From Thermoplasmata archaeon (GTDB taxonomy: Archaea; Thermoplasmatota; Thermoplasmata; Thermoplasmatales; Thermoplasmataceae), in NCBI GenBank assembly GCA_021797735.1, contig JAJZZE010000018.1, positions 1 to 44,348 of the forward strand: a DNA stretch of 44,348 nt, read 5' to 3'. How positions within the stretch are numbered: position 1 is the first letter of the stretch; each line of letters begins with the position of its first letter. Of the stretch, positions 19,211 through 27,261 are shown in pieces. The notes below the pieces were generated by a model. It worked only from the letters and a program-made list of their open reading frames with translations, did not search any database and had not been told where the DNA came from. Position numbers and translations under genes: made by a program.

Positions 19211-19219
19211 AATATATAA
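19211..19219 (-). promoter_or_regulatory. TATA box of the tryptophan operon
   Basis: On the minus strand the sequence CTTATATATTG is centred about 24 bases upstream of the trpB2 ATG at 19191. It predicts a leaderless message for trpB2, while every later gene in the operon shows a purine-rich ribosome site or stop/start overlap. No trp attenuator-like hairpin is visible between this box and the start. Confidence 0.55.
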
Positions 19220-19414
19220 GCATTACTGATTATTATTTATGTATAATTATATATTGATAAAATATAACACATAAACGATATTTATATATCCTGAATACTG
19301 GGCGTTATGGATAACTAACATCCCCTCATATATCTTATATCAGGCAAAGTTATTATAAATCCCAGTTATAAGTGTAACTATGAAGGGTAATGGATTTACT
19401 CAAATTATTTATTT

Positions 19415-20040
19415 ATGCCAGAGGATCTACCATGCGTGATAATGAGGGCATACCATAGAAAATCCATATGCAGAAAGAAATGTTTCTCCTACTAAAAGAG
19501 ACTGGTTTCTCCAGTGAGAGAGAATATAATTTTATATCACATTATTCTGGCCTTTTTTCACGTGACCTGGACAGTGACCTCATAAAACTGGTTATATCCA
19601 GCGGGGCGAATGACAACGATGGTTACGTTCTTACTCCAGCTGGGTTCAGGGATGCTCAAATTCTTTGGAATGAGCTAGACCAGACACATAAAATGGCTTT
19701 ATTAATGGTCAAAGAAAAATATAACAGATTGACCCCGGACAACCTATTAGACTAATGTATACGGTAAATATAAAAAATATACTGTAAAGTCTACTATAAT
19801 CTCAGAGAATCTCTACAATTATTTTGATGGTTTTGCAACTGAAAATGATGTCACAATAGACGATTTAGATAGTGCATTCAACAGAATCAGGCATAATGCA
19901 AATGAAGGTTGCTGATTCCACTGAAGAATGAATTAAAAGACCGGGATGATGTGGAGGCTTTAACTTCGGAGGATAACATTTGGAATACAGGAAAAAGAAA
20001 GTTCAAACTAAAATCCAGAGAGAACTTCACCCAGCATTGA
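19415..20040 (+). pseudogene. frameshifted gene resembling YwgA/SocA-type proteins
   Basis: Four consecutive open segments in different frames read as one protein. They are: 19415-19492 (MPEDLPCVIMRAYHRKS, then CRKK); 19468-19755 (MQKEMFLLLKETGF, YNFISHYSGLFSRDLDSDL, GYVLTPAGF); 19757-19915 (VYGKYKKYTVKSTI, YFDGFATENDVTIDDLD); and 19912-20040 (IPLKNELKDRDDVEALTSE). The layout (alpha-helical start, K/LQKExFLL, an aromatic xYSGxFSxxL stretch, then YxLTxxG) recalls the YwgA/SocA (DUF4065-like) family of phage- or toxin-associated proteins. This is similarity by eye and not verified. The 95-residue middle piece alone could look like a gene. Base composition is somewhat richer in G+C than nearby genes. 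Confidence 0.55.
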
Positions 20041-20089
20041 AGGAGATGGCGATGTAAAAATATATTATATATAATTATAATATAGCTCT

Positions 20090-20737
20090 ATGGAACCGGA
20101 AATATTTATAAATTTCAAGCATTATGAAAATGCAGTGGGCAATAACTGTGAAAAATTATTAAATGATTTCAGCAATTTAAAAGATAATAATATATATTAC
20201 TGTCTATCATACATAGATTTGAGGTTAAACTCTAAATTTAATAATCTTAAAATATTCTCCCAATCCGTTGATGTAAATGATTACGGTGCCTTTACAGGAT
20301 CAGTTTCTATGGAGTCTTTAATGAGTATAGGTATACACGGATCATTACTGAATCATTCAGAAAACAGAATAAATGAAGAAAACATAATAAGGATACTGGA
20401 AAAATCGAAAAATAACAATTTTACCATTGTTTTATGCGCAGAAAATATTGAGGAAATAAAAAAATATTCAAAATTTGAACCGGATTATATAGCATACGAG
20501 CCACCGGAACTAATAGGCGGTAACATTTCCGTATCAAATGCAAAACCAGAAATAATAGAAGAAGCAGGCAAAATATGTAAAAATAGAACAAAATTACTTG
20601 TTGGTGCTGGAGTAAAAACAAAGGAGGATATTGACAGGTCAATGGATTTAGGTGCACATGGTGTTTTAATTGCATCAGGAATTATCAGAGACCCGAAACC
20701 AATAAATAAGTTAATCTCATTAACCCATACAAGGTAA
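20090..20737 (+). CDS. tpiA: triosephosphate isomerase (archaeal type)
   Basis: This 215-residue glycolytic/gluconeogenic enzyme interconverts DHAP and glyceraldehyde 3-phosphate. It is the short archaeal form: FINFKHYENAVG (catalytic Lys), SQSVDVNDYGAFTGSVS, GIHGSLLNHSENR (catalytic His), IAYEPPELIGG (catalytic Glu) and KLLVGAGVKTKEDID with GAHGVLIASGI for phosphate. The message is probably leaderless: an AT-rich TATA stretch ends about 20 bases before the ATG. The membrane protein gene at 20742 starts four bases after its stop. Confidence 0.95.
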   Translation: MEPEIFINFKHYENAVGNNCEKLLNDFSNLKDNNIYYCLSYIDLRLNSKFNNLKIFSQSVDVNDYGAFTGSVSMESLMSIGIHGSLLNHSENRINEENIIRILEKSKNNNFTIVLCAENIEEIKKYSKFEPDYIAYEPPELIGGNISVSNAKPEIIEEAGKICKNRTKLLVGAGVKTKEDIDRSMDLGAHGVLIASGIIRDPKPINKLISLTHTR

Positions 20738-20741
20738 ATCT

Positions 20742-21401
20742 ATGGTTAATCCAAAAAAGCAAGAAGAACCTATATTTGAAGAGCCAAAATTCGATAAACG
20801 CGAATATTTATCTTATGAAAGGGAAAGGGCAAAAGCCATAATACTTGTTTTTATAACAGGGGCACTGGTTGGTTTATTTTCAGGTTATCTCGAAATATTT
20901 GGTTACTGGTATCTGGCAATATTGCTTATTATAGCAGTAATATATTTTTTAAGAAGGCTCATAATGCTATTCAAAATAGCAATGCCCAAGAGAACGACAC
21001 ACAAATTTTTGATTTATGGTGAACTGGTTATTGCATGGTTTGTATTCTGGATAATTGCATTAAATCCACCATTACACGTTGCATCCGGTCCTGAGGTGAT
21101 AGATTTATCGGTTTATCATAGCAGTGGCTGGAAGATTGTTACAGCAACAAGTGGGCATTATAACATACCACTAAGTAGTAATGGTACTGATCAAATGCGT
21201 TATTATACAGAATACAAATACAATATAACGGGAATACACATAACTGAAAACGGTGGGACTTTATCGTATCATTATAACAGAAACAGTGGATATGTATATT
21301 TCAACGTTACCAATTTACATGCTGATAGTTCAAAAACACTTACAGTAACGGAGAATTCAACACATGTGACAACAACAAAAACGTTTACATTATACTCATA
21401 A
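20742..21401 (+). CDS. membrane protein with extracellular sequon-rich C-domain
   Basis: A 219-residue protein of unknown function. An acidic/charged head (about 28 residues) is followed by three hydrophobic segments: AKAIILVFITGALVGLFSG, YLAILLIIAVIYFLRRLI and LVIAWFVFWIIALN. The remaining 100 residues are predicted outside the cell and contain a beta-rich, Tyr/Thr-rich domain with sequons (NITG, NVTN, NSTH). It starts four bases after tpiA, with AAGGT before its ATG, and so is probably cotranscribed; no functional link to TIM is known to me. Confidence 0.7.
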   Translation: MVNPKKQEEPIFEEPKFDKREYLSYERERAKAIILVFITGALVGLFSGYLEIFGYWYLAILLIIAVIYFLRRLIMLFKIAMPKRTTHKFLIYGELVIAWFVFWIIALNPPLHVASGPEVIDLSVYHSSGWKIVTATSGHYNIPLSSNGTDQMRYYTEYKYNITGIHITENGGTLSYHYNRNSGYVYFNVTNLHADSSKTLTVTENSTHVTTTKTFTLYS

Positions 21402-21493
21402 TAAATAATACAAACACCTTTATAAATTTAAAATAAATTTCATTCTTAAACAAAAGAGAAAAATACATTAATTAATTTGTAATGCAATGTCAA

Positions 21494-21566
21494 GCAGGTG
21501 TGGTGTAGCCTGGTAGCACGGAAGCCTTCCAAGCTTTCGACCCGGGTCCAAATCCCGGCACCTGCA
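21494..21566 (+). tRNA. tRNA-Gly (anticodon TCC)
   Basis: A 73-base cloverleaf with acceptor stem GCAGGTG/CACCTGC and discriminator A. The anticodon arm is GAAGC-CTTCCAA-GCTTT with TCC at the anticodon positions. The T arm is CCGGG-TCCAAAT-CCCGG. No intron and no encoded CCA. The anticodon reads GGA and, by wobble, GGG codons. Confidence 0.95.
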
Positions 21567-21875
21567 TTATTATAAAAGTTCAATGCAAATATCTGCTAAA
21601 GTTTTTCTGCATTGCTTTTATTTATGTGCTCACAACCCTGTTTTATAATATAAAAATAATATTATATAATTTTAAGGCACTCCGAATATGATGCATATTT
21701 TTGATTTTCACGCTTTTCTGTGCCTTCCAATGAGGATAATGTGGAATTAAAGATTGGTTATGGAATAATTTAATTACTGTACATACATAAAAAATATACA
21801 GTAATGAATATTATTAATATATGAATATATATTTAATAACGAAAAGTATATATTGGTAATAGAGTTTATTTTTTT
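21567..21875. other. intergenic stretch with a 9-base inverted repeat
   Basis: About 310 bases of AT-rich DNA between tRNA-Gly and the DUF5752-like gene, without a credible ORF. It contains a perfect inverted repeat, ATTACTGTA (21773-21781) and TACAGTAAT (21797-21805), separated by 15 bases, about 70 bases before the next start codon. A weaker pair, AAGGCAC near 21672 and GTGCCTT near 21720, also occurs. The first could be an operator or RNA hairpin; no function can be shown. Confidence 0.4.
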
Positions 21876-22139
21876 ATGGAACCATTTTATTTTAGAAGCT
21901 ATGATAAAATTATAGCAACGGCAAACAATGTTAATGAATTGTTAGACGCAATGGAAAAATTGTCCAGCAGCAACCCTGAAAGCTTAAAATATCATGTTGC
22001 GAATAAGGATATATACAACTGGTTAAATTACATAAATGAGAAAAAATTGGCAACAAAACTTAGAAATACAAAGGACCCAAAAAAAGCCATAGCATCAATA
22101 AAAAATTATTTAAATCCAAAACCAAAAAAACAGTTATAA
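21876..22139 (+). CDS. DUF5752-like small archaeal protein
   Basis: An 87-residue cytoplasmic helical protein. FYFRSYDKIIATANNVNELL, SLKYHVANKDIYNWLNYI and ATKLRNTKDPKKAIASIKNY match the pattern of the small archaeal proteins (DUF5752-like) that open with PFYFR and carry a YH ... W motif. Biochemical role unknown. The end overlaps the convergent DsrE-like gene by six bases. Confidence 0.7.
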   Translation: MEPFYFRSYDKIIATANNVNELLDAMEKLSSSNPESLKYHVANKDIYNWLNYINEKKLATKLRNTKDPKKAIASIKNYLNPKPKKQL

Positions 22140-22469
22140 CTGTAAATACGAATATCCCTCGGCCTGTTTTTTAACGATTTCCTCCACACCGGCATTAACA
22201 AAACCTATTCCAATAGATGTATCCACATCATCCTTCGATAATTTCATCCCCCTCAACGTATTTACACACGCATTCATTTTTACGCCGGAATTTATAAGCT
22301 CCTTAATTATATCCCCATACCCGGAATTTTTTAATAAAGCCTTTACAGCAGATCTTGTAAATACAACATCTATTTCGGCATCGGGCATTGCATTCTTTAA
22401 ATTTTTTATCTGTTTTAAAATTATTTCCATCATTTTTATATCGTTTCCATTTGCTATTACCCTGTACAT
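22134..22469 (-). CDS. DsrE-family protein
   Basis: A 111-residue protein of the DsrE/DsrF-like fold, whose members handle persulfide sulfur or act in tRNA thiolation relays. IANGNDIKMMEIILKQIKNL is the first beta-alpha unit, AEIDVVFTRSAVKALL the second, and GVKMNACVNTLRGMKL carries the single conserved Cys that in family members accepts sulfur. The end, VEEIVKKQAEGYSYLQL, is the usual DsrE C-terminus. It is monocistronic and convergent with the DUF5752-like gene. Substrate unknown. Confidence 0.82.
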   Translation of the reverse strand: MYRVIANGNDIKMMEIILKQIKNLKNAMPDAEIDVVFTRSAVKALLKNSGYGDIIKELINSGVKMNACVNTLRGMKLSKDDVDTSIGIGFVNAGVEEIVKKQAEGYSYLQL

Positions 22470-22555
22470 CCTTAATAATCATTTTAAAATATATCTATTT
22501 AACTTTTATATGGCATAAAAATAAATTAATATAACTGTTAAATATTGCATATAAA

Positions 22556-24559
22556 ATGGATAATATTACTATTAAAATTAAAAAAGGAGGAAAATTCAAT
22601 GACATTGTTCCTGAAAAGCTTAAGGATAGAATAATAGCAGCAAAGATGAATGATAAATTATACGATCTATTTGATACGGCACCGGAAAATAATGATGCTG
22701 AACTTATAGATATACATTCAGTAGATGGTGAAAAAATTTTATTGCACAGTGCAGCACATTTACTTGCCAATGCAATTACGGACATATATAAGGATGCCCT
22801 GCCAAATACAAGTAATGAGGGAGAGGATACATTTTATTATGATTTTAAAATGGATCCGATATCCATTGAGGATTTTCCATTAATAGAAAAAAGAATGGAA
22901 GAAATTGTAAAAAGTAATGTAAAAATAGAAAAATCAATCCTGAACAAAAGTGAGATCCTGGAAATATTTAAAAATAATAAATATAAGATTGATAAAATAA
23001 ACACTAATGTAAATGATAATGATAAATCATCGATATACAAACAGGGTAACTATATAGAATTCTGTAAGGGACCACACGTGCCATCAACAGGGTATATAAT
23101 GGCATTTAAATTACTATCGATTTCAAGTACCAATTATGAAGGCGATATTAACAAAGAAAAAATGATAAGAATCTACGGTACGGCTTTTCCAGATAAAAAA
23201 GCACTGAATGCATTTTTAATTAGAAGAGAAGAGGCAATAAAAAGGGATCACAGAAAAATAGGCACGGAAATGGATTTATTTATGTTTGACAATGAACGGG
23301 CACCAGGCATGCCGTTCTATACACCAAACGGTGCAATTATACGGAATGAACTGATAAATTATATGAAGGAAATCAACAGGAGCCACGGATGGGAAGAAGT
23401 ATGGACAGCACACGTTTTTAAGGACATAATATGGAAACAGTCCGGCCATTATGGCAAATATAAGAACGACATGTTCCTGTTTCAGTTACAGAATGGAGAT
23501 AATTATGGTTTGAAGCCCATGAACTGTCCCGGGCATATTACAATATTTCAGAGAAACGTTTACAGTTACAGGGATATGCCTGTAAAATATTCCGAGCCAG
23601 GCACGGTATACAGATATGAAAAATCTGGAGAAATGGGGGGATTAACAAGGCCAAGGGGTTTTACAATAGATGATGGCCATGGATTTGTAAGACCGGATCA
23701 GGTTCTGGAAGAGACAGTTTCATTATTAAAAATGGTTCCGGAAATTTTTAAAACAGTACTCGGTACGGACGAGATCTCGTATGATCTGAGTATTATGGAT
23801 AAAAACAATCCTGAAAATTACCTGGTATCGTATATATGCAATAATTGCAATACAAAATTTGAAATGCGTGCCGCAGTGGATGAACTAAAGTGCTATAACT
23901 GTGGTTCCAGTGATTTAAAGATAGATTTTTCTGCGTGGGATAACGCTACAGATAATTTAAGGGAGGCATTGAAAAATTTAAATTTAAAATATACCGAATA
24001 TTTAGGTGAGGCTGCTTTTTATGGGCCAAAAATAGATATACACATTAAAGATGCTCTGGGCAGGTCATGGCAGCTATCAACAATACAGCTGGATTTCTTT
24101 ATGCCCGTAAACTTTGATTTATACTATATAGATAAGGATGATGAAAGGGTAAGGCCAATAATAATACACAGGGCTATATACGGTAGTTATGAAAGGTTTA
24201 TTGCAATACTGCTGGAGCATTTTAACGGTAAGTTGCCTACGTGGCTATCACCATTACAGACATATGTTATTCCAGTATCCGAAAATTATAATGATTATGC
24301 TATTAAAATAAATAAATTATTAAATAAAAATGATGTAAGGTCAAGAGTCGATTTATCCGGAGAAACCATATCAAAAAAAATAAAGCTTATCAGAAAAATG
24401 AGGCCATCCTATATTATAGTTGTAGGTGAAAGGGAGAAAAACTCAAATACACTATCTGTGCGTAATAGAAAGGATAAAACGAAGGAATTTGAGATAGATG
24501 AATTTATAAGTAATATAAAAAATGAAATCAAAAACCATAAAATAGACCAGATATTTTAA
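22556..24559 (+). CDS. thrS: threonyl-tRNA synthetase (bacterial-type) with inserted zinc ribbon
   Basis: A 667-residue class II synthetase. An N-terminal TGS domain (1-60) is followed by the bacterial/eukaryotic-type N2 editing domain, with HSAAH (64-68) and EFCKGPH (169-174). The catalytic core has LKPMNCPGH (zinc Cys324), RYEKSGEMGGLTRPRGFT (motif 2), DDGHGF and IIIHRAIYGSYERFI (motif 3). The anticodon-binding domain follows from about 555. Odd: residues 428-449 form a C-x2-C-x14-C-x2-C zinc ribbon (ICNNCNTKF ... CYNCGSS) inserted just before WDNATDNLREALK, absent from E. coli ThrRS as I remember it. Archaea generally use a different editing domain; this form suggests ancient transfer. Confidence 0.95.
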   Translation: MDNITIKIKKGGKFNDIVPEKLKDRIIAAKMNDKLYDLFDTAPENNDAELIDIHSVDGEKILLHSAAHLLANAITDIYKDALPNTSNEGEDTFYYDFKMDPISIEDFPLIEKRMEEIVKSNVKIEKSILNKSEILEIFKNNKYKIDKINTNVNDNDKSSIYKQGNYIEFCKGPHVPSTGYIMAFKLLSISSTNYEGDINKEKMIRIYGTAFPDKKALNAFLIRREEAIKRDHRKIGTEMDLFMFDNERAPGMPFYTPNGAIIRNELINYMKEINRSHGWEEVWTAHVFKDIIWKQSGHYGKYKNDMFLFQLQNGDNYGLKPMNCPGHITIFQRNVYSYRDMPVKYSEPGTVYRYEKSGEMGGLTRPRGFTIDDGHGFVRPDQVLEETVSLLKMVPEIFKTVLGTDEISYDLSIMDKNNPENYLVSYICNNCNTKFEMRAAVDELKCYNCGSSDLKIDFSAWDNATDNLREALKNLNLKYTEYLGEAAFYGPKIDIHIKDALGRSWQLSTIQLDFFMPVNFDLYYIDKDDERVRPIIIHRAIYGSYERFIAILLEHFNGKLPTWLSPLQTYVIPVSENYNDYAIKINKLLNKNDVRSRVDLSGETISKKIKLIRKMRPSYIIVVGEREKNSNTLSVRNRKDKTKEFEIDEFISNIKNEIKNHKIDQIF

Positions 24560-24617
24560 TGGTTTGTTCATTCTCAGTTAATAAAAACGTTCTTATCAAA
24601 TGGATTACTTTATTATC

Positions 24618-25985
24618 ATGAAGGAATATGATGTGATAACTATAGGTGCCGGTGGTGCATGTTATCCGGCAGCATTCAGGTTAAAGCAATCTGGTTATAA
24701 TGTTTTAATGGTAGATGAAAAGGGTATTATGTCAGGCAATTGTTTATCAGAAGGTTGTGTACCATCAAAAACAATTATAGAAACAGTGCATAATTATAAA
24801 AGAATGAGGGAGTTTTATAACTTTAAAATAAATTATAGTGATATAATAAAAAGAAAAGACCGGGTACAGGATATAAGATATAAAAGCCATAATGAAGAAT
24901 TAAATGTTGCCAATCTGGAAGTATTGAAGGGTACAGCATCAATAATAGATGAAAATACAGTAGAGGTAAACATAAACAATGATATTAACAGTAAGGAAAG
25001 ATTTCATTATAAACATTTAATAATAGGTTCCGGAGCCACCACGTCGATACTAAAAATAGACGGTTATCAGTACTGCATTACCAGTAAAGATCTCTATGCA
25101 TTTAAGCATTCTATAGATGAACTGCCAGAATCAATAGCAATTATAGGTGCTGGATATATAGGTATAGAAACAGCATCATTTCTATCCATTCTCGGCGTAA
25201 AGGTTGAATTAATAGAGATAATGGACAGTGTATTAAAGGGCATGGACATTGAGGCCGTGAATAAACTATTGCCATTGCTGCCTGAAATGAACTTGCACCT
25301 GAATAATGGCGTTCAATCAATAGAAAAATACGGTAATAAATTTAAGGTAAATATAATGGATAAGAGCAATAAAAGTGATAATGTAATTGTTGATAAGGTT
25401 TTAATGGCTACGGGCAGGTCTCCTGTAATACCTGATGGTGTTAAGAATCTGGGAATTGAATATGATAGGAGAGGAATAAGGGTAAATTCTGGAATGCAGA
25501 CAAATATTAAAAATATATATGCAACAGGAGATGTAAATGGCATCGCACCACTATTTCATGCAGCAAAGAGGCAGTCTTTAATTGCAGCACACAATATAAT
25601 GAATGGTGATAAATTAACGGATTATTTCAATTCCTCCGCTATTCCGTTTACACTGTTTACCATACCACAGATGGCATTTGTAGGTTTATTGCCAGACGAG
25701 TTAAATAGAAGGGGAATAAACTATATACGGACTACATATGACATAAAAGACGACACACTTGCAGAGGCATACAATGAAATGTGTGGCGAAATAGATCTAT
25801 TTTTTGAGGAAAATTCCATGAAACTTCTAGGAGGATACATAATAGGCAATGATGCAGGCAATATAATAAATGAAATAGCACTTGGAATAGAAAAGGGCTT
25901 AACCGCAAGGGATTTTGCAGAAATGGCGCATCAGCACCCGATGACCTTTGAAGGTATTGATACCGCCGCAAGGAAACTGTTCTGA
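24618..25985 (+). CDS. FAD-dependent pyridine nucleotide-disulfide oxidoreductase (Lpd/MerA-like)
   Basis: A 455-residue flavoprotein of the dihydrolipoamide dehydrogenase group. It has an FAD site (ITIGAGGACYPAAF), the redox disulfide in GNCLSEGCVPSK, the NAD(P) site (AIIGAGYIGIETASF), the second FAD motif (NIYATGDVNGIAPL) and a C-terminal dimer domain ending in HQHPMTFEGID, where lipoamide dehydrogenases have HxHPTxxE. The FAD loop G-x-G-G-A-C is closer to mercuric reductases, but the C-terminal Cys pair of those enzymes is absent. It may serve as E3/L-protein for the GcvH encoded 0.9 kb downstream. An in-frame ATG at 24600 is an alternative start. Confidence 0.88.
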   Translation: MKEYDVITIGAGGACYPAAFRLKQSGYNVLMVDEKGIMSGNCLSEGCVPSKTIIETVHNYKRMREFYNFKINYSDIIKRKDRVQDIRYKSHNEELNVANLEVLKGTASIIDENTVEVNINNDINSKERFHYKHLIIGSGATTSILKIDGYQYCITSKDLYAFKHSIDELPESIAIIGAGYIGIETASFLSILGVKVELIEIMDSVLKGMDIEAVNKLLPLLPEMNLHLNNGVQSIEKYGNKFKVNIMDKSNKSDNVIVDKVLMATGRSPVIPDGVKNLGIEYDRRGIRVNSGMQTNIKNIYATGDVNGIAPLFHAAKRQSLIAAHNIMNGDKLTDYFNSSAIPFTLFTIPQMAFVGLLPDELNRRGINYIRTTYDIKDDTLAEAYNEMCGEIDLFFEENSMKLLGGYIIGNDAGNIINEIALGIEKGLTARDFAEMAHQHPMTFEGIDTAARKLF

Positions 25986-26027
25986 AAGTATTTACATCTG
26001 AATTATGAGTTATCATACGGCAATCAG

Positions 26028-26387
26028 ATGAAAACATTAATAAATTCTATTGAATTAATATCTATGAATTATATGGGTTCCAGTAATAACACGATGCATA
26101 AGTTCGGTATGGAGTATGGATATATCGCATTGGCAATGAACAACATGCTTAAGGATACAAATAATAATATTAAGAATGTGGGAATAAATGGAACTGATAG
26201 TATAATAATGGATTATAGTTGGCCATGTATTGTGGCTATTGTAGGTTTGGCCGCCGCTATAGCTATGCTATTATTACCCGGCGTTGGCTTAACTTTCGAC
26301 ACTATGTTGATATTCTGGATTTATAATGGAATATTTTTAACAGAAAGTGGGGCTTCTATGGTTTCATTTCTATGGGGATGTTTTTAA
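26028..26387 (+). CDS. small hydrophobic protein, candidate secreted peptide precursor
   Basis: 119 residues, unknown. A polar first half (about 65 residues, Asn/Met-rich) precedes a hydrophobic half: DYSWPCIVAIVGLAAAIAML, LPGVGLTFDTMLIFWIYNGI and a Gly/Ser/Trp tail GASMVSFLWGCF that ends in Cys. The division into a leader-like half and a glycine-rich hydrophobic core recalls precursors of membrane-active peptides (bacteriocin-like), but no family is recognised. A TATA-like AGTATTTACAT lies about 35 bases before the ATG. It forms a pair with the next gene, which has its own ribosome site 0 bases after this stop. Confidence 0.5.
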   Translation: MKTLINSIELISMNYMGSSNNTMHKFGMEYGYIALAMNNMLKDTNNNIKNVGINGTDSIIMDYSWPCIVAIVGLAAAIAMLLLPGVGLTFDTMLIFWIYNGIFLTESGASMVSFLWGCF

Positions 26388-26393
26388 GGTGAT
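26388..26393 (+). promoter_or_regulatory. ribosome binding site of the second cassette gene
   Basis: GGTGAT immediately after the upstream TAA and five bases before the ATG at 26399. It matches the anti-Shine-Dalgarno sequence used by internal operon genes in this window and shows the two small genes are one transcription unit. Confidence 0.65.
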
Positions 26394-26398
26394 TTAAA

Positions 26399-26803
26399 AT
26401 GGAAAATATGAAAAATGGCTTTAAATATATTAAAATATATTCTTTTATTGATATTATATTTATTATAATTTTTAGTTTATTATATATATACACATTAAAG
26501 AAATTTCTAATATTATTTATAATTTCATTTTCATTGATACTTCTACTCTATATTTTCTTATATTATAATGCTTTAAAAGGAAAAGTACATTTCATAAAGC
26601 CGGACATTAATACAACGAAATATAAAATAGAATTTATAATTTTTGTAGGTATATCCACAATGTTATTATCTATATTATTTTATATCATTAAAAATATTTA
26701 TACCCGTTTAATATTATCGATTATGTTTATAGCAATACTGTCTATATTTGTATATAATTATAATAATAAGACAATAAAAATTTATCAAAACTTAGATAAA
26801 TAA
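26399..26803 (+). CDS. four-helix membrane protein, partner of the preceding small protein
   Basis: 134 residues with four hydrophobic helices in two hairpins (about 14-35, 38-60, 78-96 and 102-118) separated by a polar loop containing HFIKPDINTTKYK, and a charged C-terminus. No family recognised. The gene is extremely AT-rich, even by the standard of this genome (codons almost only A/T in third position). Its size and topology match immunity-type membrane proteins that accompany secreted peptides, but this is inferred from context only. Confidence 0.6.
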   Translation: MENMKNGFKYIKIYSFIDIIFIIIFSLLYIYTLKKFLILFIISFSLILLLYIFLYYNALKGKVHFIKPDINTTKYKIEFIIFVGISTMLLSILFYIIKNIYTRLILSIMFIAILSIFVYNYNNKTIKIYQNLDK

Positions 26804-26868
26804 AAAAATTAATAAATAATATATCTTAAAAATCATACTGTTTTTATATTAAATTTTTATATCCTATT

Positions 26869-27243
26869 ATGTCCACAATACCTGAAAATTTAAATTATAC
26901 AAAAAGCCATGAATGGTTTGCTGTAGAGAATAATATAGCCACAATAGGAATAACTGATTTTGCCCAGAATCAGTTAACAGATATCGTTTATATTGACATG
27001 CCAAAAGTAGGGGATCAAAAAAAGATTAAGGATATTTTACTGACAATAGAATCGGTTAAATCAGCCGAGGATGTATATTCTCCGGTAAATGGAAAGGTAG
27101 TGGAAATAAACACTGAATTGGCTGATAAACCTGAACTTGTTAATTCCGATTCTTATAAATACTGGCTGGTAAGAATAGAATTATCCGATGACGGGTTTGA
27201 ATCTATGGATTCTCAAAAATATAAGGAATATATTGGTGAATAA
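26869..27243 (+). CDS. gcvH: glycine cleavage system H protein
   Basis: A 124-residue lipoyl carrier that shuttles the aminomethyl group between P, T and L proteins. SHEWFAVENNIATIGITDFA starts the domain, LTDIVYIDMPKVGD follows, and the lipoylated Lys lies in ESVKSAEDVYSPVNG. NSDSYKYWLVRIE is the usual end. Genes for the P and T proteins are not in this window; an Lpd-like flavoprotein is encoded nearby. A gap of 18 bases separates it from rlmE, and the two may be cotranscribed. Confidence 0.95.
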   Translation: MSTIPENLNYTKSHEWFAVENNIATIGITDFAQNQLTDIVYIDMPKVGDQKKIKDILLTIESVKSAEDVYSPVNGKVVEINTELADKPELVNSDSYKYWLVRIELSDDGFESMDSQKYKEYIGE

Positions 27244-27261
27244 TTTTATAAGAATGATAAC

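Noticed and set aside
21672-21726. AAGGCAC / GTGCCTT pairing as an RNA gene
   Set aside because: Seven paired bases across a 42-base loop with no further structure or boxes is too weak to call.
22580-22590. AAAGGAGG-like ribosome site near the start of thrS
   Set aside because: It is inside the coding region (Lys-Gly-Gly codons), and the ATG it would serve is out of frame and soon closed.
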